A stretch of 64,000 nucleotides of DNA from an uncultured Eubacteriales bacterium (GTDB lineage Bacteria > Bacillota > Clostridia > Christensenellales > CAG-138), in contig UQYI01000001.1 of the NCBI GenBank assembly GCA_900545265.1, positions 1 through 64,000 on the forward strand, given 5' to 3'. This document shows, in pieces, positions 50,423 to 58,634 of this stretch. The translations under genes and the position numbers were made by a program. The notes under the pieces were generated by a model. It ran no database searches and was not told the origin of the DNA. It saw only the letters and a program-made list of their open reading frames with translations. Position 1 is the first letter of the stretch. Every line of letters begins with the position of its first letter.

Positions 50423-50462
50423 AAAAGCCTCCTTCGCATAATGTAGGTATAGTATTGAATAT

Positions 50463-50517
50463 TTTCTCCAAAAGTTACCCCTTTTGGGTTGACTTTTGGA
50501 GAAAGATTTGTTATGCT
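50463..50517 (+). promoter_or_regulatory. Promoter with 13-base inverted repeat, probable XRE operator
   Basis: TTTCTCCAAAAGT (50463-50475) and ACTTTTGGAGAAA (50492-50504) form a perfect inverted repeat around CCCCTTTTGGG. The right arm overlaps the -35 TTGACT (50489-50494), with a 17-base spacer to TATGCT (50512-50517), the promoter of the plus-strand gene. The left arm lies near the -35 of the divergent XRE gene. Confidence 0.65.
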
Positions 50518-50561
50518 TTCCATGCGAAAGCGAATTTTGAATGAAATGGAAGGAAAAAAGT

Positions 50562-51068
50562 ATGGCAAGAATGGAAAGCAAGAGTGTAAGGGTTGCCCCG
50601 GCTGCAGAACAAATCACCATTGATCGGTATCAGAAATTCGGCTGGGTTCTGCTCGGTTCTCAGGAAGTGTTTAATAGGGATTCTCACCTGGAGGAAGGTG
50701 CCCCCGGCACTATCAACAGCGTGACCGAAACCACACATTTTGTAAAACTTGTTTTCCAGCGGGATATGGATATGCCTTATTACAACGAAATAAAGGAACT
50801 GGACGAACAGTTTGAAGTCACCCTGGATGAGCTTGACTCTTCCAAGCGTCTTCGGCGACGGTCTCTGCTCTGGTCCATTCCTCTGGGACTTTTTGTCATG
50901 ATGTGTGCATCGGGCTCCAAGAGTATCGTCGTGGACATTGTCTGCCTGATCGGCGGCGCCTGCGTTATTGCCGGCGGCATTTATCTCAGGAAACGGGCCA
51001 CAAAGCAATGCGATGAGCTGACAGCAAAACGAGATGAAATTCTAACCGCCATAGCACATTATGTGTAA
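50562..51068 (+). CDS. Membrane protein of unknown function with two membrane segments
   Basis: 168 residues starting at MARMESKSVRVAPAAEQ; GGAAGGAAAA upstream favours this ATG over the one at 50541. The N-terminal half (residues 1-95) is soluble and resembles proteins that keep small regulated levels at the membrane (FGWVLLGSQEVFNRD, VKLVFQRDMDMPYYNEIKEL). It is followed by two close membrane segments (SLLWSIPLGLFVMM, IVVDIVCLIGGACVIAGGIY) and a charged tail. No family recognised. Three bases upstream of the next gene, so the two form an operon controlled by the divergent XRE regulator. Confidence 0.7.
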   Translation: MARMESKSVRVAPAAEQITIDRYQKFGWVLLGSQEVFNRDSHLEEGAPGTINSVTETTHFVKLVFQRDMDMPYYNEIKELDEQFEVTLDELDSSKRLRRRSLLWSIPLGLFVMMCASGSKSIVVDIVCLIGGACVIAGGIYLRKRATKQCDELTAKRDEILTAIAHYV

Positions 51069-51071
51069 TCC

Positions 51072-51545
51072 ATGAGATCACTTCGGTGCCCTCAGTGCGG
51101 CGGCGGGCTGCGGCCCGGCTCCGGGCAGGATACGTACCGCTGCCCTTACTGCGGAACGGAATACCGGTGCAGGATGCCGTTGCTGCGCAGTCCCATGGAG
51201 CGAAATTTTGTGGTGCGGGGAGGCATTTTAGAGCGTTATATCGGCCCTGATCAGGAAGTTCTCATACCGGAAGGAATCGTTCGCATTGGGGAAAGGGCCT
51301 TTGCCGGTTCCGGCATAGAAAGTGTCCGCTTTCCCGCTTCGGTGACATATATTGCCGCCTATGCCTTTGCAGACTGTCCGCTGCTGACCCGGTTGGAATT
51401 CTGTTCCCTGCCCCATATGGAAAGCAGAGCCTTTTGGCATTGTTTTTCTTTAAAAGAGGTAAAAGCGCCCGAAGGATGGCATCCAAAAGAAAATGTTTTT
51501 CTGGGCACTCCTTACTGGACATCCTGCTATCCGGATCACATATAA
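51072..51545 (+). CDS. Zinc-ribbon plus leucine-rich repeat (BspA-type) protein
   Basis: 157 residues. The first 35 carry a zinc ribbon (CPQCGGGLRPGSGQDTYRCP then YCG). After it come two or three LRR_5 (BspA-type) units: LIPEGIVRIGERAFAGSGIE, VRFPASVTYIAAYAFADCPL and LEFCSLPHMESRAFWHCFSL. No signal peptide. The repeats usually mediate protein contact. In the same operon as a two-segment membrane protein, it may form a membrane-associated pair. Function unknown. Confidence 0.75.
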   Translation: MRSLRCPQCGGGLRPGSGQDTYRCPYCGTEYRCRMPLLRSPMERNFVVRGGILERYIGPDQEVLIPEGIVRIGERAFAGSGIESVRFPASVTYIAAYAFADCPLLTRLEFCSLPHMESRAFWHCFSLKEVKAPEGWHPKENVFLGTPYWTSCYPDHI

Positions 51546-51684
51546 AAAACGGAACAGGATATTCCTCTCCGCAGCTATTATTTCCAGCTGCTGTTGCTGC
51601 AGCTTTACGATAATAGAGGTGGACTATCAGTATGCAAAGAGGGTGTATCGCTCCTCGAAAATATCTCCTAAAAAGGTACGGCAC

Positions 51685-51724
51685 ATAAAAAAACCGCAGT
51701 TCGCTTTTTGCGGCTGCGGTTTTG
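51685..51724. terminator. Bidirectional terminator
   Basis: AAACCGCAG (51691-51699) / CTGCGGTTT (51714-51722), with A/T runs on both sides. It serves the minus-strand thioesterase gene and probably the plus-strand operon. Confidence 0.75.
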
Positions 51725-51730
51725 TGCTGC

Positions 51731-52123
51731 TTATTTTGTTTCCAGTCTGGATTGGGCTTTCTGCATGAAGCGGTCCTCGCTTATAATGCATCGGGTATGG
51801 GTACCCTGGCCGATAAGCCCGGCCTCGTCATAGGCCCTGACCTCAAAGGTAAGGAGGCGGCCCTCCACCTTGACCAGCAGGCTCTCCGCCCGCACATGGC
51901 CTCCTACGGGCGTAGGAGCCAGATGCTGAATATCCAGCCCGGTGCCTACGGTACCCTGTCCCTTTTCCAGACAGGGGAGTACGCTTTCATGGGCGCAGCC
52001 CTCCATAAGAGCCACCAGCATGGGGGTGCCAAACACTGGCAGTGCCCCACTGTTCAGGGATCTGGCGGTATATGCTTCGGTAACGGTAAGTTCTTTTTTT
52101 CCGGTAATGCCGGGGGTAAGCAT
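51731..52123 (-). CDS. Hotdog-fold thioesterase (fluoroacetyl-CoA thioesterase-like)
   Basis: 130 residues from MLTPGITGKKELTVTEAYTA; the ATG at 52123 is used since AAGGAG lies nine bases before it. Typical features of the FlK-like family are GALPVFGTPMLVALMEGCA (helix of the hotdog, with the Glu), GTGLDIQHLAPTPVG and VRAYDEAGLIGQGTHTR. The enzyme should hydrolyse an acyl-CoA; the true substrate is unknown. It follows the PHP gene by 25 bases and is probably in its operon. Confidence 0.85.
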   Translation of the reverse strand: MLTPGITGKKELTVTEAYTARSLNSGALPVFGTPMLVALMEGCAHESVLPCLEKGQGTVGTGLDIQHLAPTPVGGHVRAESLLVKVEGRLLTFEVRAYDEAGLIGQGTHTRCIISEDRFMQKAQSRLETK

Positions 52124-52148
52124 AAGCAAAAGCTCCTTTCGTGGACAA

Positions 52149-52976
52149 TCAGGTCTGCATCCGGTGGATCAGGGTCTCATAGGTCTTTTCCAGTTCTTTA
52201 TTCTCCCGCCAGGCACAGCCCAGAGGGATGCCGGGGCGATTCTTTCCATGGAAGTCGCTGCCGCAGGTGACCATGAGCTTGTATTGCCGGGCTACGGAAA
52301 GAAACTGCTCCGTCTGCCGGGGTGTGTTGCTGGGATAGAACGCCTCTATGCCCATGAGCCCCCAGTCCATAAGGGCTTTGAGCAGAGCATAAAAATTCTC
52401 CCGGATATGGCAGGGATGGGCCAGCACGGGGATGCCGTCGGCCCGTTGTATGATCTCTATAACCTGCTGAGGCGTAAAGCGTTTTTCCGTATAATAACCG
52501 GGGGTACCGGGCTTCAGATATTTGGAAAAGGCCTCCTTTACCTCGGCGGCATAGCCCCCCTGTATAAGGGCATGGGCAATATGCAGCTTGGTGGTGGATG
52601 TCTGCCCCGTTTCCATAAAGGGACGGATCTCTATACCGGCAGCATCCAGCTGAGAGAAGATGATCTCGTTGCGCCTGTCCCGCCGTTCCCGGGCCACCTC
52701 CATGGCCCGCAGCAGCACCGGATGCTCCGGATCCACATCCAGCCCCAGAATATGCAGCTCATGGGGCCATTCGTTATCCAGCTCCACCCCGGGCAGCACA
52801 GGGACCCCCAGCTTCTTCCCCTCTGCCATCGCTTCCTGCACGCCGGAGATGCAGTCGTGGTCGCTGAGAGCCACCAGCGACAGCCGGGCTCTGGCAGCCA
52901 TGCGAACGATCTCCGCCGGCGTATAGGTGCCGTCAGAATGACAGCTGTGGATGTGCAGATCAAATCTGTGGGCCAT
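52149..52976 (-). CDS. PHP-domain metal-dependent phosphoesterase
   Basis: 275 residues from MAHRFDLHIHSCHSDGTYTP; the start is set by homology since upstream sequence is not PHP-like. Metal-binding motifs of the PHP family are present: DLHIHSCHSDGT, LSDHDCISG, PGVELD, LAHPCH and GSDFHGKN. The length and order match the YciV/RnaAM-like group, which includes 3',5'-nucleoside bisphosphate phosphatases and 5'-3' RNA exonucleases. The exact substrate is not clear. In the same direction as ftsH but separated by a cloverleaf element. Confidence 0.9.
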   Translation of the reverse strand: MAHRFDLHIHSCHSDGTYTPAEIVRMAARARLSLVALSDHDCISGVQEAMAEGKKLGVPVLPGVELDNEWPHELHILGLDVDPEHPVLLRAMEVARERRDRRNEIIFSQLDAAGIEIRPFMETGQTSTTKLHIAHALIQGGYAAEVKEAFSKYLKPGTPGYYTEKRFTPQQVIEIIQRADGIPVLAHPCHIRENFYALLKALMDWGLMGIEAFYPSNTPRQTEQFLSVARQYKLMVTCGSDFHGKNRPGIPLGCAWRENKELEKTYETLIHRMQT

Positions 52977-53110
52977 GGGCTTCCCTGGATGCAGGCTCCT
53001 TTCTTTGAATGTATCCGGGCCTCCGGTTTTGCCCGGCGACCGTTTTAAGAACGTGTATAAGCGACAGAAAGGCAAATCGCTCACCTGCCTTTTTGCGTGG
53101 AAACGATGGT

Positions 53111-53196
53111 GGGGGCGCACTGCGTGCCAGCAGGCACGCCTGCGGTGCGGATGCCCCGCAGAGTTCCGGCGGAGCAGCGCCGGAACGTGCGCCCCC
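53111..53196. repeat. Cloverleaf intergenic element 3
   Basis: Closing stem GGGGGCGCAC (53111-53120) / GTGCGCCCCC (53187-53196). Arms: GCGTGCC/GGCACGC, TGCGG/CCGCA and GTTCCGGCG/CGCCGGAAC. GCGTATAC follows on the right. It occupies most of the gap between the PHP gene start and the ftsH end (52977-53283). Confidence 0.85.
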
Positions 53197-53283
53197 CGGG
53201 CTGCGTATACAAGCCGATCCTTTACCGCAGCGCCCCCGACCCCGCCGCAGACCGGCCGCTTTTCTCAAGGAAGGCCGTCTTTG

Positions 53284-55266
53284 TTACTTATTCTCCTGCG
53301 TGCCTTCCGCACCGGAGGCTTCGGCGGTCTCTTCGCTGTTTGAAGCGGTTTCCGCTTTGGAAGCGGCGGAAGCCATAACGGCGTCCATGTCCTCACCCCG
53401 GTACACCCGCTCAAATTCTTCGCCGGTGACCCGCTCATACTTCAGCAGCAGGGCAGATACTCTGTCCAGTGCTTCCCGCTCCCGGGACAGAATGGTTCTG
53501 GCCCGCTCATACTGTTCGGTGATCTCCCGGTGCACCTCTTCATCAATACGCCCGGCGATCTCTTCGGAATAGTCTTTGCTGTGCCCCAGATCCCGGCCGA
53601 TGAACACCTCTGCATCCCCGCCGTAAAACACGGGCCCCAGATCCTGACTCATACCGTACTGGGACACCATACGCCGGGCTGTCTGCGTGCTGTTCTTCAA
53701 GTCCTGACTGGCACCGGCGCTGATATCCCCGAATACCAGTTCTTCGGCCACACGGCCTCCCATGCACATGCAGATATAATCTTCCAGCCGCCTCTTGGTG
53801 ACGTGGTCCAGATCATCCTTCGGCATGGTCATGGTATAGCCTGCCGCCATGCCCCGGGAAATAATGGAGACCTCATGCACCTTATCGCACTTGGGCAGCT
53901 CTATGGCCAGAATGGCATGGCCGGATTCATGATAGGCAGTGTAGCGCCGGTCCTCCTCGGAGATGATCCGGCTCTTTTTTTCCGGCCCCATCATCACCCG
54001 GGTAATAGACTCCTCCAGATCCTGCATGGAGATCTTTTTACGGCGGGCCCGGCCGGCCAGAATGGCGGCCTCGTTGAGCAGGTTTTCAAGATCTGCGCCG
54101 GTAAAGCCGGGGGTCCGGCGGGCCAGCACCTTCATATCTACGTTGTCTTCAAACTTCTTGTTGCGGGCATGCACCTTGAGAATGGCTTCCCTGCCGCCCA
54201 CATCGGGGTAGCCCACGGTGATGCGCCTGTCAAAACGGCCGGGCCGCAGCAGCGCCGGATCCAGGATATCGGGGCGATTTGTAGCCGCCATCACGATGAT
54301 CCCCTGATTGTGGGAAAAGCCATCCATCTCCACCAGCATCTGGTTGAGAGTCTGCTCCCGTTCATCATGGCCTCCGCCCAGACCGGATCCGCGGTGGCGG
54401 CCTACGGCGTCGATCTCATCGATAAAGATAATGGCGGGCGCACTGCGCTTGGCAGTGTTGAACAGATCTCTGACCCGGGAGGCGCCTACGCCCACAAACA
54501 GCTCTACAAAATCGGAACCGCTGATGGAATAGAAGGGAACCCCGGCTTCCCCGGCCACAGCCTTGGCCAGAAGGGTCTTGCCTGTACCCGGAGGGCCCAC
54601 CAGCAGCACGCCCTTGGGGATCCTGGCCCCTACTTCGGTAAAGCGCTGGGGCGCACGCAGAAATTCCACGATCTCCTGCAGCTCCGCCTTTTCTTCGTCT
54701 GCTCCGGCCACGTCCTTAAAGGTCACGGGATTTTTGCTGCCGCTCATTTCCCGGGCCCGGGCTTTGGAAAATTCTGCCATCTGCCGGTTGCTGTTGCCCT
54801 GCTGGCGCATAAACCACCACATGATCAGCAGCACCAGTGCGCCCATAAACAGATAGGGCAGCATCTCTTTCAGGAAATTTTCCCCTTTAGGCTGAGAAAC
54901 GGAATACACAAAGGGATAGTCCGATGTGGATATGCTGTCTGGAGATGCTCCCGTCTTTTTGGCCAGAAGCAGGGACAGATCCCGGTTAAAATCCTCTTCG
55001 GAAGCGGAGAAGTAAAAGTCTGCCTTGCCGGGCAGATCCTTCGGCTGATAGGTACTGCCGGTACGCAGGCCGTAAAACAGGCCGCTGCCCAGCTCTTCTT
55101 TCACGGCGGCGACCTTATCTTCTTCCACCAGCGTCAGGAAGTCCTTCAGCGTCAGTTCCACGGGCTTTTTTACCCCGCTGCCCATTAAGACCATATACAC
55201 GATCATGCCCAGAACCATGCCCCAGAGCAGGATCGTTGTCAATACACGTGTTTGCTTAGAATTCAA
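53284..55266 (-). CDS. ftsH: ATP-dependent zinc metalloprotease FtsH
   Basis: 660 residues, normal for FtsH. TM1 (TTILLWGMVLGMIVYMVLMG), an outside domain of about 100 residues, TM2 (MLPYLFMGALVLLIMWWFM), then the AAA module with Walker A GPPGTGKT, Walker B IIFIDEID, second region of homology (ATNRPDILDPALLRPGRFDR) and the protease domain with HESGH (446-450) and the third metal ligand Asp in the SAGASQDL region. It degrades membrane and some soluble proteins at the inner face. It follows tilS and hpt, a gene order (tilS-hpt-ftsH) conserved in Bacillota. The C-terminus is Ala/Glu/Ser-rich. Confidence 0.97.
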   Translation of the reverse strand: MNSKQTRVLTTILLWGMVLGMIVYMVLMGSGVKKPVELTLKDFLTLVEEDKVAAVKEELGSGLFYGLRTGSTYQPKDLPGKADFYFSASEEDFNRDLSLLLAKKTGASPDSISTSDYPFVYSVSQPKGENFLKEMLPYLFMGALVLLIMWWFMRQQGNSNRQMAEFSKARAREMSGSKNPVTFKDVAGADEEKAELQEIVEFLRAPQRFTEVGARIPKGVLLVGPPGTGKTLLAKAVAGEAGVPFYSISGSDFVELFVGVGASRVRDLFNTAKRSAPAIIFIDEIDAVGRHRGSGLGGGHDEREQTLNQMLVEMDGFSHNQGIIVMAATNRPDILDPALLRPGRFDRRITVGYPDVGGREAILKVHARNKKFEDNVDMKVLARRTPGFTGADLENLLNEAAILAGRARRKKISMQDLEESITRVMMGPEKKSRIISEEDRRYTAYHESGHAILAIELPKCDKVHEVSIISRGMAAGYTMTMPKDDLDHVTKRRLEDYICMCMGGRVAEELVFGDISAGASQDLKNSTQTARRMVSQYGMSQDLGPVFYGGDAEVFIGRDLGHSKDYSEEIAGRIDEEVHREITEQYERARTILSREREALDRVSALLLKYERVTGEEFERVYRGEDMDAVMASAASKAETASNSEETAEASGAEGTQENK

Positions 55267-55307
55267 AGAAACTCCTTTTGCCGGGGATCTTCCCGGCCAG
55301 ATATGAT

Positions 55308-55874
55308 TTATTGCGCTTCATACACCCGGGGAGAAAGCACTCCCACATAGGGCAGATTCCGATAATACCCCTTATAGTCCAGCCCGTAGCCCACCACAAA
55401 CTTGTTGGGAATGGTAAAGCCGCAGTAGTCCGGGGTGATGGCGCACTCCCGGCGCTCGGGCTTATCCAGCAGGCAGCATACTCGCAGGGAGGCGGGCTGC
55501 CGGGTAGCCAGAAGCCTGGTCATATAGCTGAGCGTCAGGCCGCTGTCCATGATATCCTCTACGATGATGATATCCTTGCCGGTGATGCTGGAGTCGATAT
55601 CCTTTTTTATGCTGACGATGCCGCTGGTCTTCTGCGCGTCCCCATAGCTGGAGATGGCCATAAAGTCCATCTTCATGTGGATGGGGGTGGCTCGGGCCAG
55701 ATCCGTATAGAATACGCAGGCGCCTTTGAGCACACAGATCATGATGACCTCTCTGCCTGCATAATCCCGGGCGATCTCCTGCCCCAATTCCCGCACACGC
55801 TGCTCGATCTGCTCTTTGGTCAGCAGGATCTCCGCCATGTCCTCTTCCATAAATCCGTGCCCCGTGTAAATCAT
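55308..55874 (-). CDS. hpt: Hypoxanthine phosphoribosyltransferase
   Basis: 188 residues starting at MIYTGHGFMEEDMAEILLT; GGGAGG six bases before this ATG fits best, and it overlaps the tilS stop by a few bases. The PRPP-binding motif VEDIMDSGLTL is complete, and the purine site region (YCGFTIPNKFVVGYGLDYKG) is typical. Salvages hypoxanthine and guanine to IMP and GMP. Part of the conserved tilS-hpt-ftsH cluster. Confidence 0.95.
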   Translation of the reverse strand: MIYTGHGFMEEDMAEILLTKEQIEQRVRELGQEIARDYAGREVIMICVLKGACVFYTDLARATPIHMKMDFMAISSYGDAQKTSGIVSIKKDIDSSITGKDIIIVEDIMDSGLTLSYMTRLLATRQPASLRVCCLLDKPERRECAITPDYCGFTIPNKFVVGYGLDYKGYYRNLPYVGVLSPRVYEAQ

Positions 55875-55875
55875 T

Positions 55876-57210
55876 TCATACCTCCCGGATAGAATCAAAC
55901 TGAAAATGAAGGATCTGCCGGGTGGCGGCGGTGATCCGCACCCGGTCGTCTATGGTATGGCCCGCCGCATACACGGCCCCGATGGCATCAAACACCACCG
56001 GCGTCTGCCGCAGGGACAGCGGTACCTTTTTATCCGTAAAATAGTCTGAAAACAGCTTGGAGCCCTTCATGCCCAGAGGGGTAAAGCGCTCTCCCCGCCG
56101 CCAGGGACGCACCAGCAGAGGCCCCTGAAGCGTTTCTTCATCCACATAGGCTTCCCCGGGGCCGCAGGGGATGCAGGCTTTGCTTACCCGCTCCAGCAGC
56201 AGGGAGCCAAAGGGCGTTTCTGTCTTTTTTCCCACCTCAAGCGGCAGGACATAAGCCTCAGCTTCAAGGGTACCGGGGGCGTAAAGCCTTATGGCATCCC
56301 CTTCCGCCCGGGCAGTCCATCCCCCCGTCAGGGGCGCCATGCGTCCGCCCGGCCCGGAGAGCAGCCCTTCCAGCCGGCGTACATCCTCCCGGGTGTAATC
56401 GGAGGTATGGGCACGCAGGATCCGCAGCAGCACCCGTCTGCCAAGCACCGGAGGCAAAGCCTCCAACGCCCGGCGGCTGCCGCGGCAGTTCTTTTCCGCC
56501 TCCTCCGCCAGAGTTTCCAGATACCCGTCCTCCTCCCGCACCAGTGCGGCAGTATGGGCCATGTGCGCAGCGGCCTGAGGATTCACTGCTTTCAAAGCCT
56601 CCATGGCACCGTGACGGAGCCGGTTCCGATCCGCTTCATCCCCGGCGTTGGTGGAATCCGTGCAAAAGGATTCTCCCCGTTCCGCCAGATAGGCAAGGAT
56701 ATCCTCTTTGCCTGCTTCCAGCAGCGGCCGGACATACAGACCGCTTTGGGGCGCCATGCCCCCCAGCCCTCGAAGGCCGGAACCACGGATCAGGTGCATA
56801 AGCACCGTTTCCGCCTGATCCTCCCGATGATGACCCAATGCCACGGCCTCTGCCCCGGTCCGGGCGGCGGCCCGGCGAAGAAACCCGTAGCGAAGTTCTC
56901 TTGCGGCACTTTCCACGCTGATCCCCTTCTCCCGGGCGGCGGCAGGCACGTCCCCTCTTTCAAACAGAAAGGGGATCCCCAGTCTTTGGCACAGGGCCCG
57001 GCAAAATGCCAGATCCCGCTCCGCCTCTCCCCCGCGGATGCCGTGGTGATAATGGGCGGCATATACGGCCCCCAGCTCCCCCTGCCGGGAAAGCCGAGCC
57101 AGTTCCAGCACCAGAGCGGTGGAATCTGCTCCGCCGGAAAAGGCCGCCAGCACAGCGCTGTTTTTATGGAGGCCGCAGCCCCGAAGAACAGCCGGGCAGA
57201 TCAGCTCCAT
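55876..57210 (-). CDS. tilS: tRNA(Ile)-lysidine synthase TilS
   Basis: 444 residues. PP-loop SGGADS (25-30) near the N-terminus, AAHYHHGIRG, and LGHHREDQAETVLMHLIRGSG, all typical of the N-type ATP pyrophosphatase domain. The C-terminal domain (about 370-440) has LLVRPWRRGERFTPLGMKGS, the TilS_C signature. It modifies C34 of the AUA-reading tRNA(Ile) to lysidine, which is essential. First gene of the tilS-hpt-ftsH unit, with a promoter just upstream. Confidence 0.95.
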   Translation of the reverse strand: MELICPAVLRGCGLHKNSAVLAAFSGGADSTALVLELARLSRQGELGAVYAAHYHHGIRGGEAERDLAFCRALCQRLGIPFLFERGDVPAAAREKGISVESAARELRYGFLRRAAARTGAEAVALGHHREDQAETVLMHLIRGSGLRGLGGMAPQSGLYVRPLLEAGKEDILAYLAERGESFCTDSTNAGDEADRNRLRHGAMEALKAVNPQAAAHMAHTAALVREEDGYLETLAEEAEKNCRGSRRALEALPPVLGRRVLLRILRAHTSDYTREDVRRLEGLLSGPGGRMAPLTGGWTARAEGDAIRLYAPGTLEAEAYVLPLEVGKKTETPFGSLLLERVSKACIPCGPGEAYVDEETLQGPLLVRPWRRGERFTPLGMKGSKLFSDYFTDKKVPLSLRQTPVVFDAIGAVYAAGHTIDDRVRITAATRQILHFQFDSIREV

Positions 57211-57239
57211 AAATTCCTCCGATGATACTCTATATTATA

Positions 57240-57268
57240 ATGATACCCTTTCCCGCAGCTTTTGACAA
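57240..57268 (-). promoter_or_regulatory. Promoter of tilS-hpt-ftsH
   Basis: Minus strand TTGTCA (57263-57268), 17-base spacer, TATCAT (57240-57245), with a TATAAT a few bases further on. 30 bases before the tilS start. Confidence 0.6.
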
Positions 57269-57292
57269 GGGTCTGGGCAAAAAAACGACGGC

Positions 57293-58240
57293 TCAGTTCA
57301 CGCAGTTCTGAGGCTGCCCTGCCAGAGCGCGGCGCAGGTTTTCCGCCGATACATCCAGTATCTGCTGCCGGGCCTCCCGGGTAGCCCAGGCGCAATGGCC
57401 GGAAAGCACGCAGTTAGGTGCCTTCAGCAGGGGATTGTGGACGGAAATGGGCTCTCTGGAAACCACATCAGCTCCATAGCCCCCCAGTTTTCCGGTGCTC
57501 AGGGCATTGGCCACGTCCTTTTCCACCACCAGGCTCCCCCGGCCGGTATTGATAAGGATGGCACCCGTGCGCATCATGGAAATGGTCTGCTCGTTCAGGA
57601 AGCCTATGGTATCCCCTTTGGCTGGGCAATGAAGGCTCACTACATCGGCGGATCTCAAAAGGGTTTCCAAAGACACGTACTTGCCTGCAAACCCGGGCTT
57701 TTTGTGTGGATTGAAGCCCAGTACCTCCATGCCCATGGCTTTGGCGATCTCCGCCACCCGGCGGCCTATGGCGCCGCAGCCCACGATGCCCATGGTGCGG
57801 CCGTACAGGCTCACGGGAGTGCGCTCCCACCAGCAGAAGTCCGGACAACTGGTCCACGCTCCCTGATGGATCCGGGCATTGTGGTAGCCCAGGTTCAGCG
57901 TCAGTTCCAGCAGCAGGCCGATGGCCGTTTGGGCCACGGGCTCCGTGGCATAACCGGGCACGTTGCACACGGGGATACCCAGTTCCCTTGCCCCTTTTAT
58001 ATCCACCACATCGTAGCCGGTGGCCAAAACGCCTATGAACTTCAGGTTGGGGTTGCCGGAAAGCTGCTCCCGGGTCAGGCACACTTTATTGGTAAATACG
58101 GCGTCGGCCCCTCGCAGGCGCTGGGAAACAAGGATGGCGTCGGTGCGGTCATATAAGGAAAGGGTGCCCTGCTCCCGGAGCCCGGACCAGTCCAGTTCCT
58201 CGGGCCGCAGGGATTTACTGTCCAATACCACTATCTGCAT
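57293..58240 (-). CDS. D-2-hydroxyacid dehydrogenase (hydroxypyruvate reductase-like)
   Basis: 315 residues from MQIVVLDSKSLRPEELDWSG, with CAGGAGG upstream; the longer frame from 58555 runs through a cloverleaf element and is not coding. NAD-binding motif GCGAIGRRVAEIAKAMG, then LHCPAKGDTIGFLNEQTISM, NTGRGSLVVEKDVA (catalytic Arg region), a catalytic Glu in REPIS, and the catalytic His in LSGHCAWAT. Closest in feel to glycerate dehydrogenases/hydroxypyruvate reductases. Substrate specificity cannot be fixed from sequence. Confidence 0.92.
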   Translation of the reverse strand: MQIVVLDSKSLRPEELDWSGLREQGTLSLYDRTDAILVSQRLRGADAVFTNKVCLTREQLSGNPNLKFIGVLATGYDVVDIKGARELGIPVCNVPGYATEPVAQTAIGLLLELTLNLGYHNARIHQGAWTSCPDFCWWERTPVSLYGRTMGIVGCGAIGRRVAEIAKAMGMEVLGFNPHKKPGFAGKYVSLETLLRSADVVSLHCPAKGDTIGFLNEQTISMMRTGAILINTGRGSLVVEKDVANALSTGKLGGYGADVVSREPISVHNPLLKAPNCVLSGHCAWATREARQQILDVSAENLRRALAGQPQNCVN

Positions 58241-58427
58241 GGAATTTCCTCCTGAAACGTGTCGAATGCTGTATGCATCATTGTATCCGCTTTCCCCCTT
58301 CCAGTCAAATGAAATATGCAGCTTTCCGGCTGCCGGTGCGTCCGTATACATAGAATCCCTGCGAAAAACTTCCCTGAAAACGAAATAGGGACGCGGGAAT
58401 ACGGAGAAGGTTCGTATACGAAAGTCA

Positions 58428-58512
58428 GGGGCGCTGGCTTTGGGCGCCTGCGGCGCCCAAAGGCCCGGCTGCCCTGCAGCCGGGCGGGCGGCGTCCCGCC
58501 GCCCAGCGCCCC
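58428..58512. repeat. Cloverleaf intergenic element 4
   Basis: Closing stem GGGGCGCTGG (58428-58437) / CCAGCGCCCC (58503-58512). Arms: CTTTGGGCGCC/GGCGCCCAAAG, GCCCGGCTGC/GCAGCCGGGC and GGCGGCG/CGCCGCC. Read on the minus strand it matches element 1, and its GTATAC then follows on the same side. It lies between divergent genes (57293-58240 and trkA). Confidence 0.85.
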
Positions 58513-58563
58513 CGCTCCCCGCTTCCCCTTTCCCTGAGTCTGTAAACGCCGCCATCCGCTCTA

Positions 58564-58592
58564 TTGCAAAGCCCCGGGGAACGTGCTATAGT
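58564..58592 (+). promoter_or_regulatory. Promoter of trkA-trkH
   Basis: TTGCAA (58564-58569), 17-base spacer, TATAGT (58587-58592), 42 bases before the trkA start codon. Confidence 0.65.
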
Positions 58593-58634
58593 ACAACCAA
58601 CCTTATGAAATAGTGTAAAAAGGGGATTTTTACC

